Origin: JAUZRW01 sp964549915
GTDB taxonomy: Bacteria > Chloroflexota > Anaerolineae > Aggregatilineales > Phototrophicaceae
NCBI GenBank assembly: GCA_964549915.1
Contig: CAZJWX010000011.1
Span: 28,079 to 92,078 of the forward strand
DNA: 64,000 nt
Reading direction: 5' to 3'
This document shows positions 51,542 through 60,839 of the stretch, one piece after another. How positions within the stretch are numbered: position 1 is the stretch's first letter; each line of letters begins with the position of its first letter. The position numbers and the translations under genes are program-made. Under the pieces are notes generated by a model. It did no database searches, was not told where the DNA came from, and saw only the letters and a program-made list of their open reading frames with translations.

Positions 51542-52933
51542 ATGCCGAGAATAGTTTTCATTGGAGCAGGCAGCACGGTCTTCGCCAAGAACTTGATGGG
51601 CGATATCCTCAGCTACCCTGAATTGACTGATAGCACCATTGTGTTGATGGACATTGATGAGCAGCGACTGGCGACTTCAGAGCAGGTGGCGCATCAGATT
51701 AATCGGGCGCTGGGAACCCACGCCACGATCGAAGCGACTACAGATCGACGTGCAGCCCTGGCAGGTGCGGATTACGTCATCTGCATGATTCAGGTCGGGG
51801 GCTACAAACCCGCTACCGTCACCGACTTTGAAATTCCCAGGAAGTACGGTTTGCGGCAGACTATCGCAGACACCCTGGGCATTGGCGGGATCATGCGCGG
51901 ACTACGGACAATTCCGGTGCTGCTGGATATTGTCCGTGATATGGAAGAGCTATGTCCGGATGCGCTGTTCATCAATTACGTCAATCCAATGGCGATCAAC
52001 CAGTGGGCACTCAGCCGAGCCACCCGTATCAAGACGGTTGGCCTCTGCCACAGTGTGCCACACACTGCGCACGAGCTTGCGGAAGATATCGGCGTACCCT
52101 ATGAGAATATCAACTATCTCGTGGCGGGCATCAACCACATGGCGTTCTATCTCAAATTTGAGGATCGCTGCACCGGGGAAGACCTCTATCCGCGCATTCG
52201 CCAGGTCATGAATGAGGGGCGCGTGCCAGACTGGAATCGCGTTCGTTACGAGATGTTCAAGCGACTGGGCTACTTCGTCACCGAGAGCAGCGAACATTTC
52301 AGCGAGTACGTCCCCTGGTTCATCAAGAAGGACCATCCAGAACTACTCGAGCAGTACAATATTCCGCTGGATGAGTACCTGGCACGTTGTGAGGCGCAGA
52401 TCATCGCCTGGGATATGGTGCAGGATGCCCGCGATAAACAATACGCCATCTCAGAAGACATGATTCGCGGCGCACTGGATGGGATCAAGTTGATGCCACG
52501 AATGGTTGAAGGCACGGTTCAGGGTGTTCTGAATCATGACAGAGTTGAACGGAGCGTAGAATACGGGTCGCAGATCATCCACAGCATGGAAACCGGAACG
52601 CCGCGTACAATCTACGGCAACGTCCCGAATCAGGGCATCATCACGAACCTGCCAGAGGGCTGTTCTGTTGAAGTGCCCTGTCTGGTGGATGCCAACGGTA
52701 TTCAGCCAACGGTGATCGGCGACATCCCGCTTCATCTGGCCGCCCTGATGCAGACCAATATCAACGTGCAATCGCTCACGGTCGAGGCGGCTCTGACGGG
52801 TGAGCGCGACCACATCTACCATGCCGCGATGCTGGATCCACACACTGCCGCGGAACTCTCACTGGATCAAATTTGGGCGATGGTGGACGAACTGATCGAA
52901 GCGCATGGTGATTTGCTTCCTGAATATCACTAA
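51542..52933 (+). CDS. melA: GH4 glycosidase, alpha-galactosidase (MelA-like)
   Basis: 463 residues. GH4 enzymes hydrolyse glycosides by an NAD- and Mn-dependent redox route. NAD motif FIGAGSTVFAKN, LINYVNPMAI, the metal-ligand Cys in GLCHSVPHT (C169) and GINHMAFYLKF are clear. The motif set is that of MelA alpha-galactosidases rather than 6-phospho-glucosidases; exact substrate (melibiose, raffinose or a related galactoside) is inferred. AGGTAAGAG precedes the ATG. It is convergent to the LacI gene, with a hairpin at 52950-52983 between. Confidence 0.9.
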   Translation: MPRIVFIGAGSTVFAKNLMGDILSYPELTDSTIVLMDIDEQRLATSEQVAHQINRALGTHATIEATTDRRAALAGADYVICMIQVGGYKPATVTDFEIPRKYGLRQTIADTLGIGGIMRGLRTIPVLLDIVRDMEELCPDALFINYVNPMAINQWALSRATRIKTVGLCHSVPHTAHELAEDIGVPYENINYLVAGINHMAFYLKFEDRCTGEDLYPRIRQVMNEGRVPDWNRVRYEMFKRLGYFVTESSEHFSEYVPWFIKKDHPELLEQYNIPLDEYLARCEAQIIAWDMVQDARDKQYAISEDMIRGALDGIKLMPRMVEGTVQGVLNHDRVERSVEYGSQIIHSMETGTPRTIYGNVPNQGIITNLPEGCSVEVPCLVDANGIQPTVIGDIPLHLAALMQTNINVQSLTVEAALTGERDHIYHAAMLDPHTAAELSLDQIWAMVDELIEAHGDLLPEYH

Positions 52934-52949
52934 AAACAGGCTGTGTCTC

Positions 52950-52983
52950 GTTGTGGGGGCTTCCGGTTCATCGCTCCCACAAC
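52950..52983. terminator. bidirectional hairpin between melA and lacI genes
   Basis: GTTGTGGG / CCCACAAC, 8 bp with an 18-base loop, between convergent stops at 52933 and 53021. No clear T-run. Confidence 0.55.
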
Positions 52984-53020
52984 CGCGTTCGCAGGACGCA
53001 GTTCGATGCGGCTTCCGCCC

Positions 53021-54025
53021 TCATTCTCGACGCAAACTGCTCTGCCGGATGATCAGATGTGGCTGTAGGATATGCTGCTTCTGCGCCACTGGCTTACCCT
53101 CGATCTGCTGAATGAGCATCTCCGTAAGGATCTGTGAGATGTGCTTGATGGGTTGCTGAACGCTTGTCAGCGATGGAGTCATGAAGCTTGCCCAGGGCGT
53201 ATCATCAAAGCCTGTGAGCGGCATTGAGACCTCAGCCTCTGTGAAGATCTGCTGTGTCCCGATTGCGATCGTATCGCTGATGACAACAAGAGCGTCAGGT
53301 CGTGGATCAAGCCCCAGGACATGTTCGGCGGCACGGCGCCCTTCTTCCGTGTAGTTCTCAACCCGTATCACCCAATCCGGGTTGAAAGGCAGGTTCTGAT
53401 CGGCTAGTGCTCTCTGATACCCTTGAAAGCGTTGGTCGCCGGAGGCTGATCCCTCCGGCCATCCGATGAACCCGACTGAGCAAAAACCCTGTTCAATCAG
53501 ATGACTGGTGGCCGCGTAGGTTCCAGATGCCCCATCGACATCCACCCAATGCGTCCTATCGTCGATTTCGGTGCGACTGCGACCAAATGCCACGAAAGGA
53601 ACTTCCTTCTCGTGCAGGTAATGAAAGCGTGGGTCATCCTGTTCGGTGTAGGATAGGATAAACCCATCAACACGACCGCGCTCAATCAAATCCTGGTATG
53701 GTTCCACGAGGTTGGCCTGGTCGACGTTGAAGAGCAAGATATGCCAGCCAGCCGCTTCAACAGCATCCGCGATACTGAAGAGAAAGTGATCCATGATTGG
53801 ATTGAAGGCGTCGCGGTGGCTGCGCTGCGCATAGCCGATGATGTATGAGCGCTGACTGCGCAGGCTGCGCCCCAGGGCATTACGCTTGTATCCCAACGTC
53901 TCGACAGCATCCATAACGCGCTGGCGAGTCGGTTCGCTGATGTTTCCTTTGTTGTTGAGCACGAGGGATACCGTCGTCACGGAAACCCCTGCGTGCTCAG
54001 CAACGTCCTTAATGGAGATACTCAA
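53021..54025 (-). CDS. LacI-family transcriptional regulator
   Basis: 334 residues. N-terminal HTH is canonical: ISIKDVAEHAGVSVTTVSLVLNNKGNISEPTRQRVMDAVETLGYKRN, then a periplasmic-binding-protein-like sensor (about 60-330). Member of the sugar-locus regulators; candidate operator at 58411-58450. Its start overlaps the YesL-like stop by 17 bases, so it is last in the operon that begins with the binding protein (58322), an arrangement giving self-control. Inducer probably a galactoside or oligosaccharide. Confidence 0.93.
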   Translation of the reverse strand: MSISIKDVAEHAGVSVTTVSLVLNNKGNISEPTRQRVMDAVETLGYKRNALGRSLRSQRSYIIGYAQRSHRDAFNPIMDHFLFSIADAVEAAGWHILLFNVDQANLVEPYQDLIERGRVDGFILSYTEQDDPRFHYLHEKEVPFVAFGRSRTEIDDRTHWVDVDGASGTYAATSHLIEQGFCSVGFIGWPEGSASGDQRFQGYQRALADQNLPFNPDWVIRVENYTEEGRRAAEHVLGLDPRPDALVVISDTIAIGTQQIFTEAEVSMPLTGFDDTPWASFMTPSLTSVQQPIKHISQILTEMLIQQIEGKPVAQKQHILQPHLIIRQSSLRRE

Positions 54026-54632
54026 CTTTCTGTGCCTTCCGATACGCTTTGAGACGGTTCAACACAGCCGCGTTGGCGAGCGCAGCAATCGCGCCCCAGG
54101 TTAGCAGTGCCCAGGCCGCGATGAAGATTGTACTCAACATGACGCAAATCGAAACACAGAGGATGATCAAGAGCGTGAAAAGCGGATTATGCAACACCAT
54201 CAAGATGGCGTTACGTGTGGCTCCCACAAGTGTTGGGGTCTCCATTTCGTAGTATAGGGGCCAGGTGTAGAGCAAAATCCCCGCCCAGCCAATTCCTATT
54301 ACGAGCCAGAAACCCCGTAGCACATTGCCGTACGCACCGTCATACCCGAAAACATTCGTGAGATGCACAAGGGCGAAGACCAAGTGCGCAAGCCCCCAGG
54401 GCAGCGCACGCAAGAGGTTGGCACGAAAGGCCTCCCAGAAGAGCGCCAGGTCTGCTTCATGCGGTACGGTATGGGCGGCGTGTCCGACGCGCATCAGGGC
54501 GCTGTAGGCGGCAGGCAGCGTTACAAGCGGTAGCGACAACACCATGAAGGCCATATTCGCCCAGATGTAGGCGTATCCCTGGTGGCGCAGTTGTTTCAGG
54601 CTCTGGAAGATGCTGTGGCACGCCTCGAGCAT
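54009..54632 (-). CDS. YesL-like (DUF624) membrane protein
   Basis: 207 residues with about five hydrophobic segments. The N-terminal region (KQLRHQGYAYIWANMAFMVLSLPLVTLPAAYSALM) matches the YesL/DUF624 family, often found next to carbohydrate ABC permease genes in Firmicutes and relatives. Biochemical role unknown. Lies between permease and LacI genes, with short gaps or overlaps. Confidence 0.8.
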   Translation of the reverse strand: MLEACHSIFQSLKQLRHQGYAYIWANMAFMVLSLPLVTLPAAYSALMRVGHAAHTVPHEADLALFWEAFRANLLRALPWGLAHLVFALVHLTNVFGYDGAYGNVLRGFWLVIGIGWAGILLYTWPLYYEMETPTLVGATRNAILMVLHNPLFTLLIILCVSICVMLSTIFIAAWALLTWGAIAALANAAVLNRLKAYRKAQKVEYLH

Positions 54633-54636
54633 GATA

Positions 54637-55608
54637 TTATCCCTTCAAGCCCGTATAGCTCACACCCTCGACGAAGTAGCGCTGGAAGACAAAGAACAGA
54701 ATCGCCATTGGCAGCGTCGTGAAGACTGAACCCGCCAGGAAAGTATTCCACTCCAACGTTTCGCCGTATTGCCCGCGCAGCCCCGCCAACCCCAGGGGCA
54801 AGTTGTGCAATTCCGGTGCGTTGTTGACGATGATGAGAAGGTCCATGAAATTGTTCCAGGTTCCCTGGAAACTGAAGATCGTCAGCGCCGTCAACGCTGG
54901 AGTCGCCATCGGCAGCACTACCCGGAAGAAGATCGTCAGGCGGCTCGCCCCATCCACCATGGCTGCTTCTTCAATCTCATCGGGAATCGACTCAAAGAAC
55001 TGCTTCATCAGAAAAACACCGAAGGCATCCGCCGCCAGCGAGAAGATGACGCCCTGGTACGTATTCAACATTCCCAACTGACCCAGAATGATGAAGCGGG
55101 GAATGAGCAGCACCACTGCTGGAATCATCATCGTGCCCAGGATGACGAAGAAGCTCACGCGCTTTCCGGGGAAGTTCAGGCGAGCCAGCGCATATCCTGC
55201 AAGCGAGTCGAAGATCAAACGCAGCAACGTGATGGAAGTTGCATAGATAATCGAATTGACGAACCAACGCGGGAACTGGAACTGTAGAATCTCTTCGTAC
55301 CCTTCCAACGTCGGCTTGAACGTCAGGCCGGAAGCCGTCTCCGTTGCCGGGAGTTGGCTGCCGGATTCATCCTGGCAATCAATGAAGCCACTGACCGGGA
55401 TGAACGCTTCCGATACCTGTCGTGTCGCTGGCAGGCACTTGAACGAGTTCGAAACAGTCATTACAAACGGCACCGTTTCCAGCAGCGCGAAGAAGATCAG
55501 GATTGCGAAACCGACGACGGACAGAATCCGCCGGATCATGAAACGTCGCCGATCAGATTGAACGGTTGGCGCGGGTAAAGCTGTGGAGTTTGCATTCGTA
55601 GTCATCAT
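54637..55608 (-). CDS. carbohydrate ABC permease, MalG-like
   Basis: 323 residues with about six membrane segments. C-terminal EAA loop is EIEEAAMVDGASRLTIFFRVVLPMATPAL. A soluble insertion of about 55 residues (about 45-100) lies after the first helix, containing a Cys pair (KCLPATRQ ... IDCQDESG). It partners the 454-residue permease (55616-56980, 7-base gap). Confidence 0.9.
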   Translation of the reverse strand: MMTTNANSTALPAPTVQSDRRRFMIRRILSVVGFAILIFFALLETVPFVMTVSNSFKCLPATRQVSEAFIPVSGFIDCQDESGSQLPATETASGLTFKPTLEGYEEILQFQFPRWFVNSIIYATSITLLRLIFDSLAGYALARLNFPGKRVSFFVILGTMMIPAVVLLIPRFIILGQLGMLNTYQGVIFSLAADAFGVFLMKQFFESIPDEIEEAAMVDGASRLTIFFRVVLPMATPALTALTIFSFQGTWNNFMDLLIIVNNAPELHNLPLGLAGLRGQYGETLEWNTFLAGSVFTTLPMAILFFVFQRYFVEGVSYTGLKG

Positions 55609-55615
55609 GTTCCTC

Positions 55616-56980
55616 CTATGTTGCCACCGTCTCGCCCGTGATCCGGCGCTGCACCAGCGTGAACACGAAGATGATCAAGAAGAGCAACAGAGCGGTCGCC
55701 GCTGCCAACCCCATGCTGGACTGATTGAAGCCATTTTCATAGACGATGTAGGCGATGGTCATGGTTGTGAAGGCCGGGCCACCGCTGGTGATAACGAAAA
55801 TCTGGTCGAAGACCTGGAAGGTGCCGATCAACCCCAGGGTCACGACGAAGAAGGTCGTCGGCGTCAGCAGCGGGATCGTAATGCGGCGGAAAATTTGCCA
55901 GCCGCTCGCCCCATCGATCGAAGCCGCTTCGTAAACCGAGCCGGGGATGTTTTGCAGCGCGGCAAGATAGATGACCATCATGGTGCCGATAGTCGTCCAG
56001 GTATTCAAGATCATGATCGTGAACATCGCGACACTCGGACCGCTGATCCAATCCCAGAGCGTTAAACCTGCGAAGCGCACATCTGCCCAGTCGCCAGCGG
56101 TCTGCCGATCCACCCCAAAGAGACCGAGTAGATTGTGGATCAGCCCGTTGGAGTCCTGGAACCAGTTGATATTCTCATATGCAGGGAACAGCGCATTAAT
56201 GGCGGTATTGACCAGCCCATTTTGCGTGAACATCCACATGAAGATGATCGAGATCACGACTGAAGACGTGATAGAGGGGAAATAGAAGGCCGTGCGGAAC
56301 AACCCCTTCCCTCGCAGCCAGCGCTGATTCACGATCACCGCCAGCACCAACGCCAGCACCGTCTGCACGGGGACGACACCCAGCACAAAATAGACTGTAT
56401 TTTTTAAGGCACGGAAGAAGAAAGTCTGGTTACTGCCTTCCTCAAAGAGCAGTTCGCGGTAGTTTTCAGTTCCAACAAATTCATAGGCATTATTCAGGCC
56501 GTTCTGCATCGCGGAAGGATTGACGACGGAAACCTGTTCAGCCAACGTCTCGTCCGGGATGACGGCTAGAAGTCCTCGACGCACATTACCATCTCGTCCG
56601 AGGATGGTCGCTTCGACTGGTGCTTCAACCGTGCCTTCTTGCACGTCTGTGGTCGGCGGCACGACCACTGCTTCGGTGGTCAAGAATGTGATCGGATCAT
56701 CGCCGCGGGTCTGCAATTCTGTGCCAGCCGGGATGATAATCTCGTCGTCAGTCTCATTGGTGAAGACCACAATACCTGTGTTGGGCTGTGCCGTCTGCCC
56801 CAGTGGGGTGATGCCGTTCCAGTCAGTGAAGCTGATGTATATCGCGAAACCAATTGGGATAATCAAGAAGATCAGGAAAACCAGCATCGCTGGCACCATG
56901 AACAGCAGAGCCGTCATTGTGTCTGCGCGTTTGCGTTCTGCGAGCGTTGCAGTGCCCGATTTTGCTTTTGGGGTACTCAC
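55616..56980 (-). CDS. carbohydrate ABC permease, MalF-like, with inserted domain
   Basis: 454 residues; the usual size is about 290-310. The EAA loop is VYEAASIDGASGWQIFRRITIPLLTPTTFF. After the first membrane helix about 110 extra residues form an extracytoplasmic region beginning GIVVFTNETDDEIIIPAGTE, which resembles a strand motif seen in baseplate J-like and Chloroflexota surface proteins. It then resumes the normal permease. It is the first permease after the binding-protein gene; a strong hairpin (57006-57031) lies between. Confidence 0.88.
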   Translation of the reverse strand: MSTPKAKSGTATLAERKRADTMTALLFMVPAMLVFLIFLIIPIGFAIYISFTDWNGITPLGQTAQPNTGIVVFTNETDDEIIIPAGTELQTRGDDPITFLTTEAVVVPPTTDVQEGTVEAPVEATILGRDGNVRRGLLAVIPDETLAEQVSVVNPSAMQNGLNNAYEFVGTENYRELLFEEGSNQTFFFRALKNTVYFVLGVVPVQTVLALVLAVIVNQRWLRGKGLFRTAFYFPSITSSVVISIIFMWMFTQNGLVNTAINALFPAYENINWFQDSNGLIHNLLGLFGVDRQTAGDWADVRFAGLTLWDWISGPSVAMFTIMILNTWTTIGTMMVIYLAALQNIPGSVYEAASIDGASGWQIFRRITIPLLTPTTFFVVTLGLIGTFQVFDQIFVITSGGPAFTTMTIAYIVYENGFNQSSMGLAAATALLLFLIIFVFTLVQRRITGETVAT

Positions 56981-57005
56981 GTGTCGCTCTCCTGGTTGTT
57001 GAAAA

Positions 57006-57031
57006 CATCCCCCTCAGAGTCGAGGGGGATG
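57006..57031 (-). other. hairpin between sugar-binding-protein and permease genes
   Basis: CATCCCCCTC and GAGGGGGATG, 10 bp perfect with a 6-base loop, 31 bases after the binding-protein stop on the minus strand. Same layout as in the aap operon, consistent with segmental mRNA stabilisation or partial termination. Confidence 0.7.
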
Positions 57032-57062
57032 CATGTGATGTGAAGATTACGAAAGGGGGCGA

Positions 57063-58322
57063 TTACTCTTCGAGCAATTCATCAGCGATCTGATTCGCCT
57101 CGAAGAGCACATCTTCGGCAGTCAGTTCACCACTGAAGGCACGTTCCAGGGAAGCGTTGAAGGTATCGGTGAAGCGCCCCCAGCCGACCGGAAGCACCCA
57201 GGGATAGGAGTATTCAGCCCCGGCGAAGAAGGCTTCGAATTCGGTCGAGTCTACATTCGCGCCTTCAGTGCGTTCAGCCCAGCTTTCCAGGTAAGCTTCT
57301 GCAGCAGCTTCGCGAGCGGGCATCGGGCCAAAGCTGGCTTCTGCGACGTTCACCGCACCGTCCGTATTGGTCAGGAAGTTCACAAGCTCCCAGGATTCTT
57401 CCTGGTATTCGTTGTCGAAAGCCACGCCGTAGCAGACGGTGAAGGCCATTGTCGCGTGTTCACCTTCCGGGCCAGCCGGCATTTCAGCGACGCCCCAATT
57501 CAGTTCGGGGTAGTTATCCAGCAAGAACTGAATGACCCAGTTGCCTTCCATGGCCATTGCAGCACGGCCAATACCGAAGGCTTCACCGCCCCAACCAGCG
57601 TCAACGGCACTGGGCGGGCCACCGATGCCGTCCTGTGCAAAGCTGATGTAGTAGTCGATCGCTTCCACAGTGGCTTCGCTGTCGAACACGAAGTTCCCCT
57701 CTTCATCGAAGATCGCACCGCCATTCTGGTAGAGGAAAGGCAGCCAGCGTTCCAGGTTCGGCGGCGTCACCAGGCCGATGATGCCCTCGTCTTCGTTGGT
57801 CAGCGCTTCAGCAGCGGCACGCAGGTCATCCCACGTCCAATCGGCGGTCGGGTAATCCAACCCTGCGGCGTCAAACAGGTCTTTGTTGTATTGCAACGCC
57901 ATCGTGGAGAAGTCCTTCGGCGGGCAGTAGAGCACACCTTCGTATGTAAAGACATCTAGCAGCGGGCCGTAGAACCCTTCTTGCTCTTCGATGAAATCTT
58001 CGCCGATGTCTACGACGCCAGCTTCAACCCAATCCGGCAGATAGGAGCTGTCGATGTAGAAGACTTCCGGGTAGTCCCCTGCGGCAAAAGCAGTCTGCAT
58101 GGTGACTCGGTGATCGCTGGACGGGACAAATACGACTTCGATACCAGTCTGTTCGGTGAAATCAGCCAGACGGGCTTCCAGCGCAGCATCTTCAGCGGGG
58201 TTGGAAGACCAGCCAGCGACGGTCAGGACAGCCTCGTCCTCGTCCTGGGCAGCCACCCCAAATGCGAGCATTAGAACGAACAACAAACTCATCACGGAAC
58301 GGAATAGGGATTTGGCGTGCAT
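57063..58322 (-). CDS. extracellular sugar-binding protein
   Basis: 419 residues with a signal peptide (MHAKSLFRSVMSLLFVLMLAFGVAAQDE). It is a family 1 (MalE-like) solute-binding protein, with typical LTVAGWSSNPAEDAALEARLADFTEQTGIEVVFV and TAFAAGDYPEVFYIDSSYLPDW. No lipobox Cys is visible at the cleavage site, so it may be secreted or anchored otherwise. AAGGAG lies seven bases before the ATG. It leads the operon with two permeases, YesL-like and LacI genes. Substrate inferred as galactoside or oligosaccharide from melA and the debranching-type enzyme. Confidence 0.9.
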   Translation of the reverse strand: MHAKSLFRSVMSLLFVLMLAFGVAAQDEDEAVLTVAGWSSNPAEDAALEARLADFTEQTGIEVVFVPSSDHRVTMQTAFAAGDYPEVFYIDSSYLPDWVEAGVVDIGEDFIEEQEGFYGPLLDVFTYEGVLYCPPKDFSTMALQYNKDLFDAAGLDYPTADWTWDDLRAAAEALTNEDEGIIGLVTPPNLERWLPFLYQNGGAIFDEEGNFVFDSEATVEAIDYYISFAQDGIGGPPSAVDAGWGGEAFGIGRAAMAMEGNWVIQFLLDNYPELNWGVAEMPAGPEGEHATMAFTVCYGVAFDNEYQEESWELVNFLTNTDGAVNVAEASFGPMPAREAAAEAYLESWAERTEGANVDSTEFEAFFAGAEYSYPWVLPVGWGRFTDTFNASLERAFSGELTAEDVLFEANQIADELLEE

Positions 58323-58410
58323 TCGTAAACTCCTTACTTTGATTTAAGTGTGAAAAGCGTGCAGCCAGAATGTAAGTGTGAATGGTATCTGCCTCAGGCT
58401 GCTGAATACC

Positions 58411-58450
58411 TGATCGATCAGTGAGTAAATCGTTTCACTAAATCGATTTA
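58411..58450. promoter_or_regulatory. palindromic operator candidate of LacI-type regulator
   Basis: TGATCGATCA (58411-58420) is a 10-bp palindrome, and TAAATCGATTTA (58439-58450) is a perfect 12-bp palindrome centred on CG; TAAATCG is repeated at 58425 and 58439. LacI-family operators usually have such CG-centred palindromes. They lie between two divergent genes of the sugar locus and just upstream of a TATAAT (58455-58460). Confidence 0.6.
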
Positions 58451-58454
58451 CCTG

Positions 58455-58460
58455 TATAAT
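58455..58460 (+). promoter_or_regulatory. -10 element for debranching-enzyme gene
   Basis: A perfect TATAAT; the matching -35 region overlaps the 12-bp palindrome, so a bound repressor would block it. Transcript start near 58467 gives a leader of about 60 bases to the ATG at 58527. Confidence 0.6.
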
Positions 58461-58526
58461 GGGCGGGAACATGCAAACTGTCAAGACATCTTTAAACTTA
58501 GTTTCATCTTGATAGGTGACGCGACT

Positions 58527-60677
58527 ATGGTTGAGACACTCACACAAAAACAAATTTACCAGCAAGCGATGTCATCCATTGCTGAAGTTTCTCCCAATGT
58601 CCTCAAGCATGGCGACAGCTTCGCGATCATCGATCGCCGTGGCAATATTCGGCCATTGGGCATTGCAAATCATGGGTTGTTCCGCGATGGCACGCGCTTT
58701 CTCTCCCACCTGCTGCTGAAGGCTGCCGGGGAGCTTCCCCTGCTGCTGAGTTCCGCAGTGAGTCAGGACGCCTATTTTCTATCTGTCGATCTGACCAATG
58801 CGACGATTGATGCTGTCCAGGCGGTCTTTCAGGATACGGTTCACTTTCGGCAGAAGACCTTCCTCTGGGAGAACACGCTTTACATGCAGGTCAGCATCCG
58901 CAATTACGGGACGGAAGCGGTTGCCTTCCCCCTTTCGTTCGAGTTTGCCGCCGATTTCGTCGACATATTCGAGGTGCGCGGACTCCAGCGAGAACAACGT
59001 GGAGAAACCAGCCCGGCCCAGCGGCATGAAGATCGCGTGATCCTGAGCTACACCGGCCTTGATCAGGTCGAGCGCGAAACACACCTGATATTCGCGCCTA
59101 CACCCATTGCGCTGGATGAATCGCAGGCGGTCTATGAGGTGCGCGTTGAGGCAGAAGAGGAAATCACAATTGGCCTGACAGTCGCCTGTCGCTACGCCAG
59201 CGAAACGGCTCCGCCTCTCTCTTTTGAGGCCGCATTCGAGAAAGTACAGGCTCGGCGAGAAGCGCGTGAACGCGATGTCTGCCACCTACAAACCTCGCAC
59301 ACGCAGTTCAATGAGTGGCTGGAAGCCTCTCGGCGCGATTTGCTGCTGCTCCTGACGGAGACCGAACACGGCCTGTATCCGTATGCTGGCGTACCCTGGT
59401 TCAGCACAGTCTTCGGACGAGATGGCCTCATCACCGCGCTGCAAACCCTCTGGTTCTATCCTGATGTGGCGCGGGGCGTACTGGCAAACCTGGCCGCCAG
59501 ACAAGCTACATCAGAAGACCCTGTACGCGAATCAGAACCGGGGAAGATCCTGCACGAGGAGCGCCCTGGTGAGATGGCAAACACCGGTGAAATTCCTTTC
59601 GGCAGCTACTACGGGACAATCGACGCGACTCCCCTCTTCGTTGTGCTCGCCGGACGCTATTATCAGCGGACGGGTGACGTAGAATTCCTGCGAAATCTCT
59701 GGCCTGCGTTGGAAGCTGCCCTGCGGTGGATCGATGAATACGGTGACATTGACGGGGATGGATTCGTCGAGTATCGACGCAAGAACGAAAAGGGCATTCT
59801 TCAACAGGGCTGGAAGGACTCGAATGATTCTGTCTTCTACGATGATGGCACACTGGTCGAACCGCCAGTTGCCCTCTGTGAGGTGCAGGGCTACGTCTAC
59901 GAGGCGAAAACGCTAGCAGCAGAAATTGCGGAAGTGCTCGACCAGCCAGAAAGGAGCGCTGACCTGCGCGAACAAGCCGCTGACCTGCGCAGGAAATTCC
60001 ATCAATCCTTCTGGCTCGAAGACCTGGGAACCTACGCCATCGCTTTGGATGGGCAGAAACGCCCGTGTCGTGTGCGCACCTCCAATGCAGGCCACTGCCT
60101 CTACAGTGGCATCGCTTCGGACGAGCATGCTCGGCGTATTACGCAGCAGCTTCTCAGCCCTGCGTACTTCTCAGGCTGGGGGATTCGCACGCTGGCAACG
60201 GACGAGCCACGTTACAATCCGATGGCCTATCACAACGGATCCGTCTGGCCACATGACAATTCGCTCATCGCAGCGGGAATGGCGCGTTATGGCTTCAAGG
60301 AAGAGGCTGTGAGGGTGTTGGACGGTCTGTTTGCGACCAGCACCTTTCTCGATCTCTATCGGCTACCGGAGTTGTTCTGTGGCTTTGAAAAGCGCCATCG
60401 CGAGGGGCCGACCCTCTACCCTGTCGCTTGCTTACCGCAAGCGTGGGCGGCTGCGAGCGTTTTTCTGATGTTGCAAGCCTGCCTGGGTATCCGCGTTGAT
60501 GGATTGAAACAGCAGGTTATCTTCGACAAACCGACGCTCCCATCTGGCGTGGAGTCCCTGCGCATCAATGGCTTGCCTGTGGGAGAGGCTCGTGTTGACC
60601 TCGTGCTGCAACGTTCTGACGCTGGCGTGCAGGTTATGACGCACCCTGGCGATATTGAGGTGCTGGTCAATCCGTGA
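58527..60677 (+). CDS. glycogen-debranching-type amylo-alpha-1,6-glucosidase
   Basis: 716 residues from ATG 58527 (AGGTGA upstream). The N-terminal domain (about 10-220) is the bacterial GDE N-terminal module (KHGDSFAIIDRRGNI, NHGLFRDGTRFLSHLLL), and the C-terminal (alpha/alpha)6 catalytic domain holds GVPWFSTVFGRDGLITALQ, GWKDSNDS and YHNGSVWPHDNSLIAAG. The group includes amylo-alpha-1,6-glucosidases acting on alpha-1,6 branches, but similar enzymes act on other oligosaccharides. Divergent from the sugar ABC operon and under the same operator candidate, so it probably processes imported or stored glucan. No signal peptide: cytoplasmic. Confidence 0.9.
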   Translation: MVETLTQKQIYQQAMSSIAEVSPNVLKHGDSFAIIDRRGNIRPLGIANHGLFRDGTRFLSHLLLKAAGELPLLLSSAVSQDAYFLSVDLTNATIDAVQAVFQDTVHFRQKTFLWENTLYMQVSIRNYGTEAVAFPLSFEFAADFVDIFEVRGLQREQRGETSPAQRHEDRVILSYTGLDQVERETHLIFAPTPIALDESQAVYEVRVEAEEEITIGLTVACRYASETAPPLSFEAAFEKVQARREARERDVCHLQTSHTQFNEWLEASRRDLLLLLTETEHGLYPYAGVPWFSTVFGRDGLITALQTLWFYPDVARGVLANLAARQATSEDPVRESEPGKILHEERPGEMANTGEIPFGSYYGTIDATPLFVVLAGRYYQRTGDVEFLRNLWPALEAALRWIDEYGDIDGDGFVEYRRKNEKGILQQGWKDSNDSVFYDDGTLVEPPVALCEVQGYVYEAKTLAAEIAEVLDQPERSADLREQAADLRRKFHQSFWLEDLGTYAIALDGQKRPCRVRTSNAGHCLYSGIASDEHARRITQQLLSPAYFSGWGIRTLATDEPRYNPMAYHNGSVWPHDNSLIAAGMARYGFKEEAVRVLDGLFATSTFLDLYRLPELFCGFEKRHREGPTLYPVACLPQAWAAASVFLMLQACLGIRVDGLKQQVIFDKPTLPSGVESLRINGLPVGEARVDLVLQRSDAGVQVMTHPGDIEVLVNP

Positions 60678-60839
60678 GTTTTGTTTTGCTTTCAGAGGGG
60701 CACTGCGGCGTTTTAGCAGTACCTGATAACGCGAATGTAGGGTATGACAAGCGCGTCACACCCTTGTTTGGTCGCACTGTGGCGTTCGGGCTGCACATGT
60801 CCACCAGGGCAGCCCATTTCCATTGCTCTGTCTGCTCTG

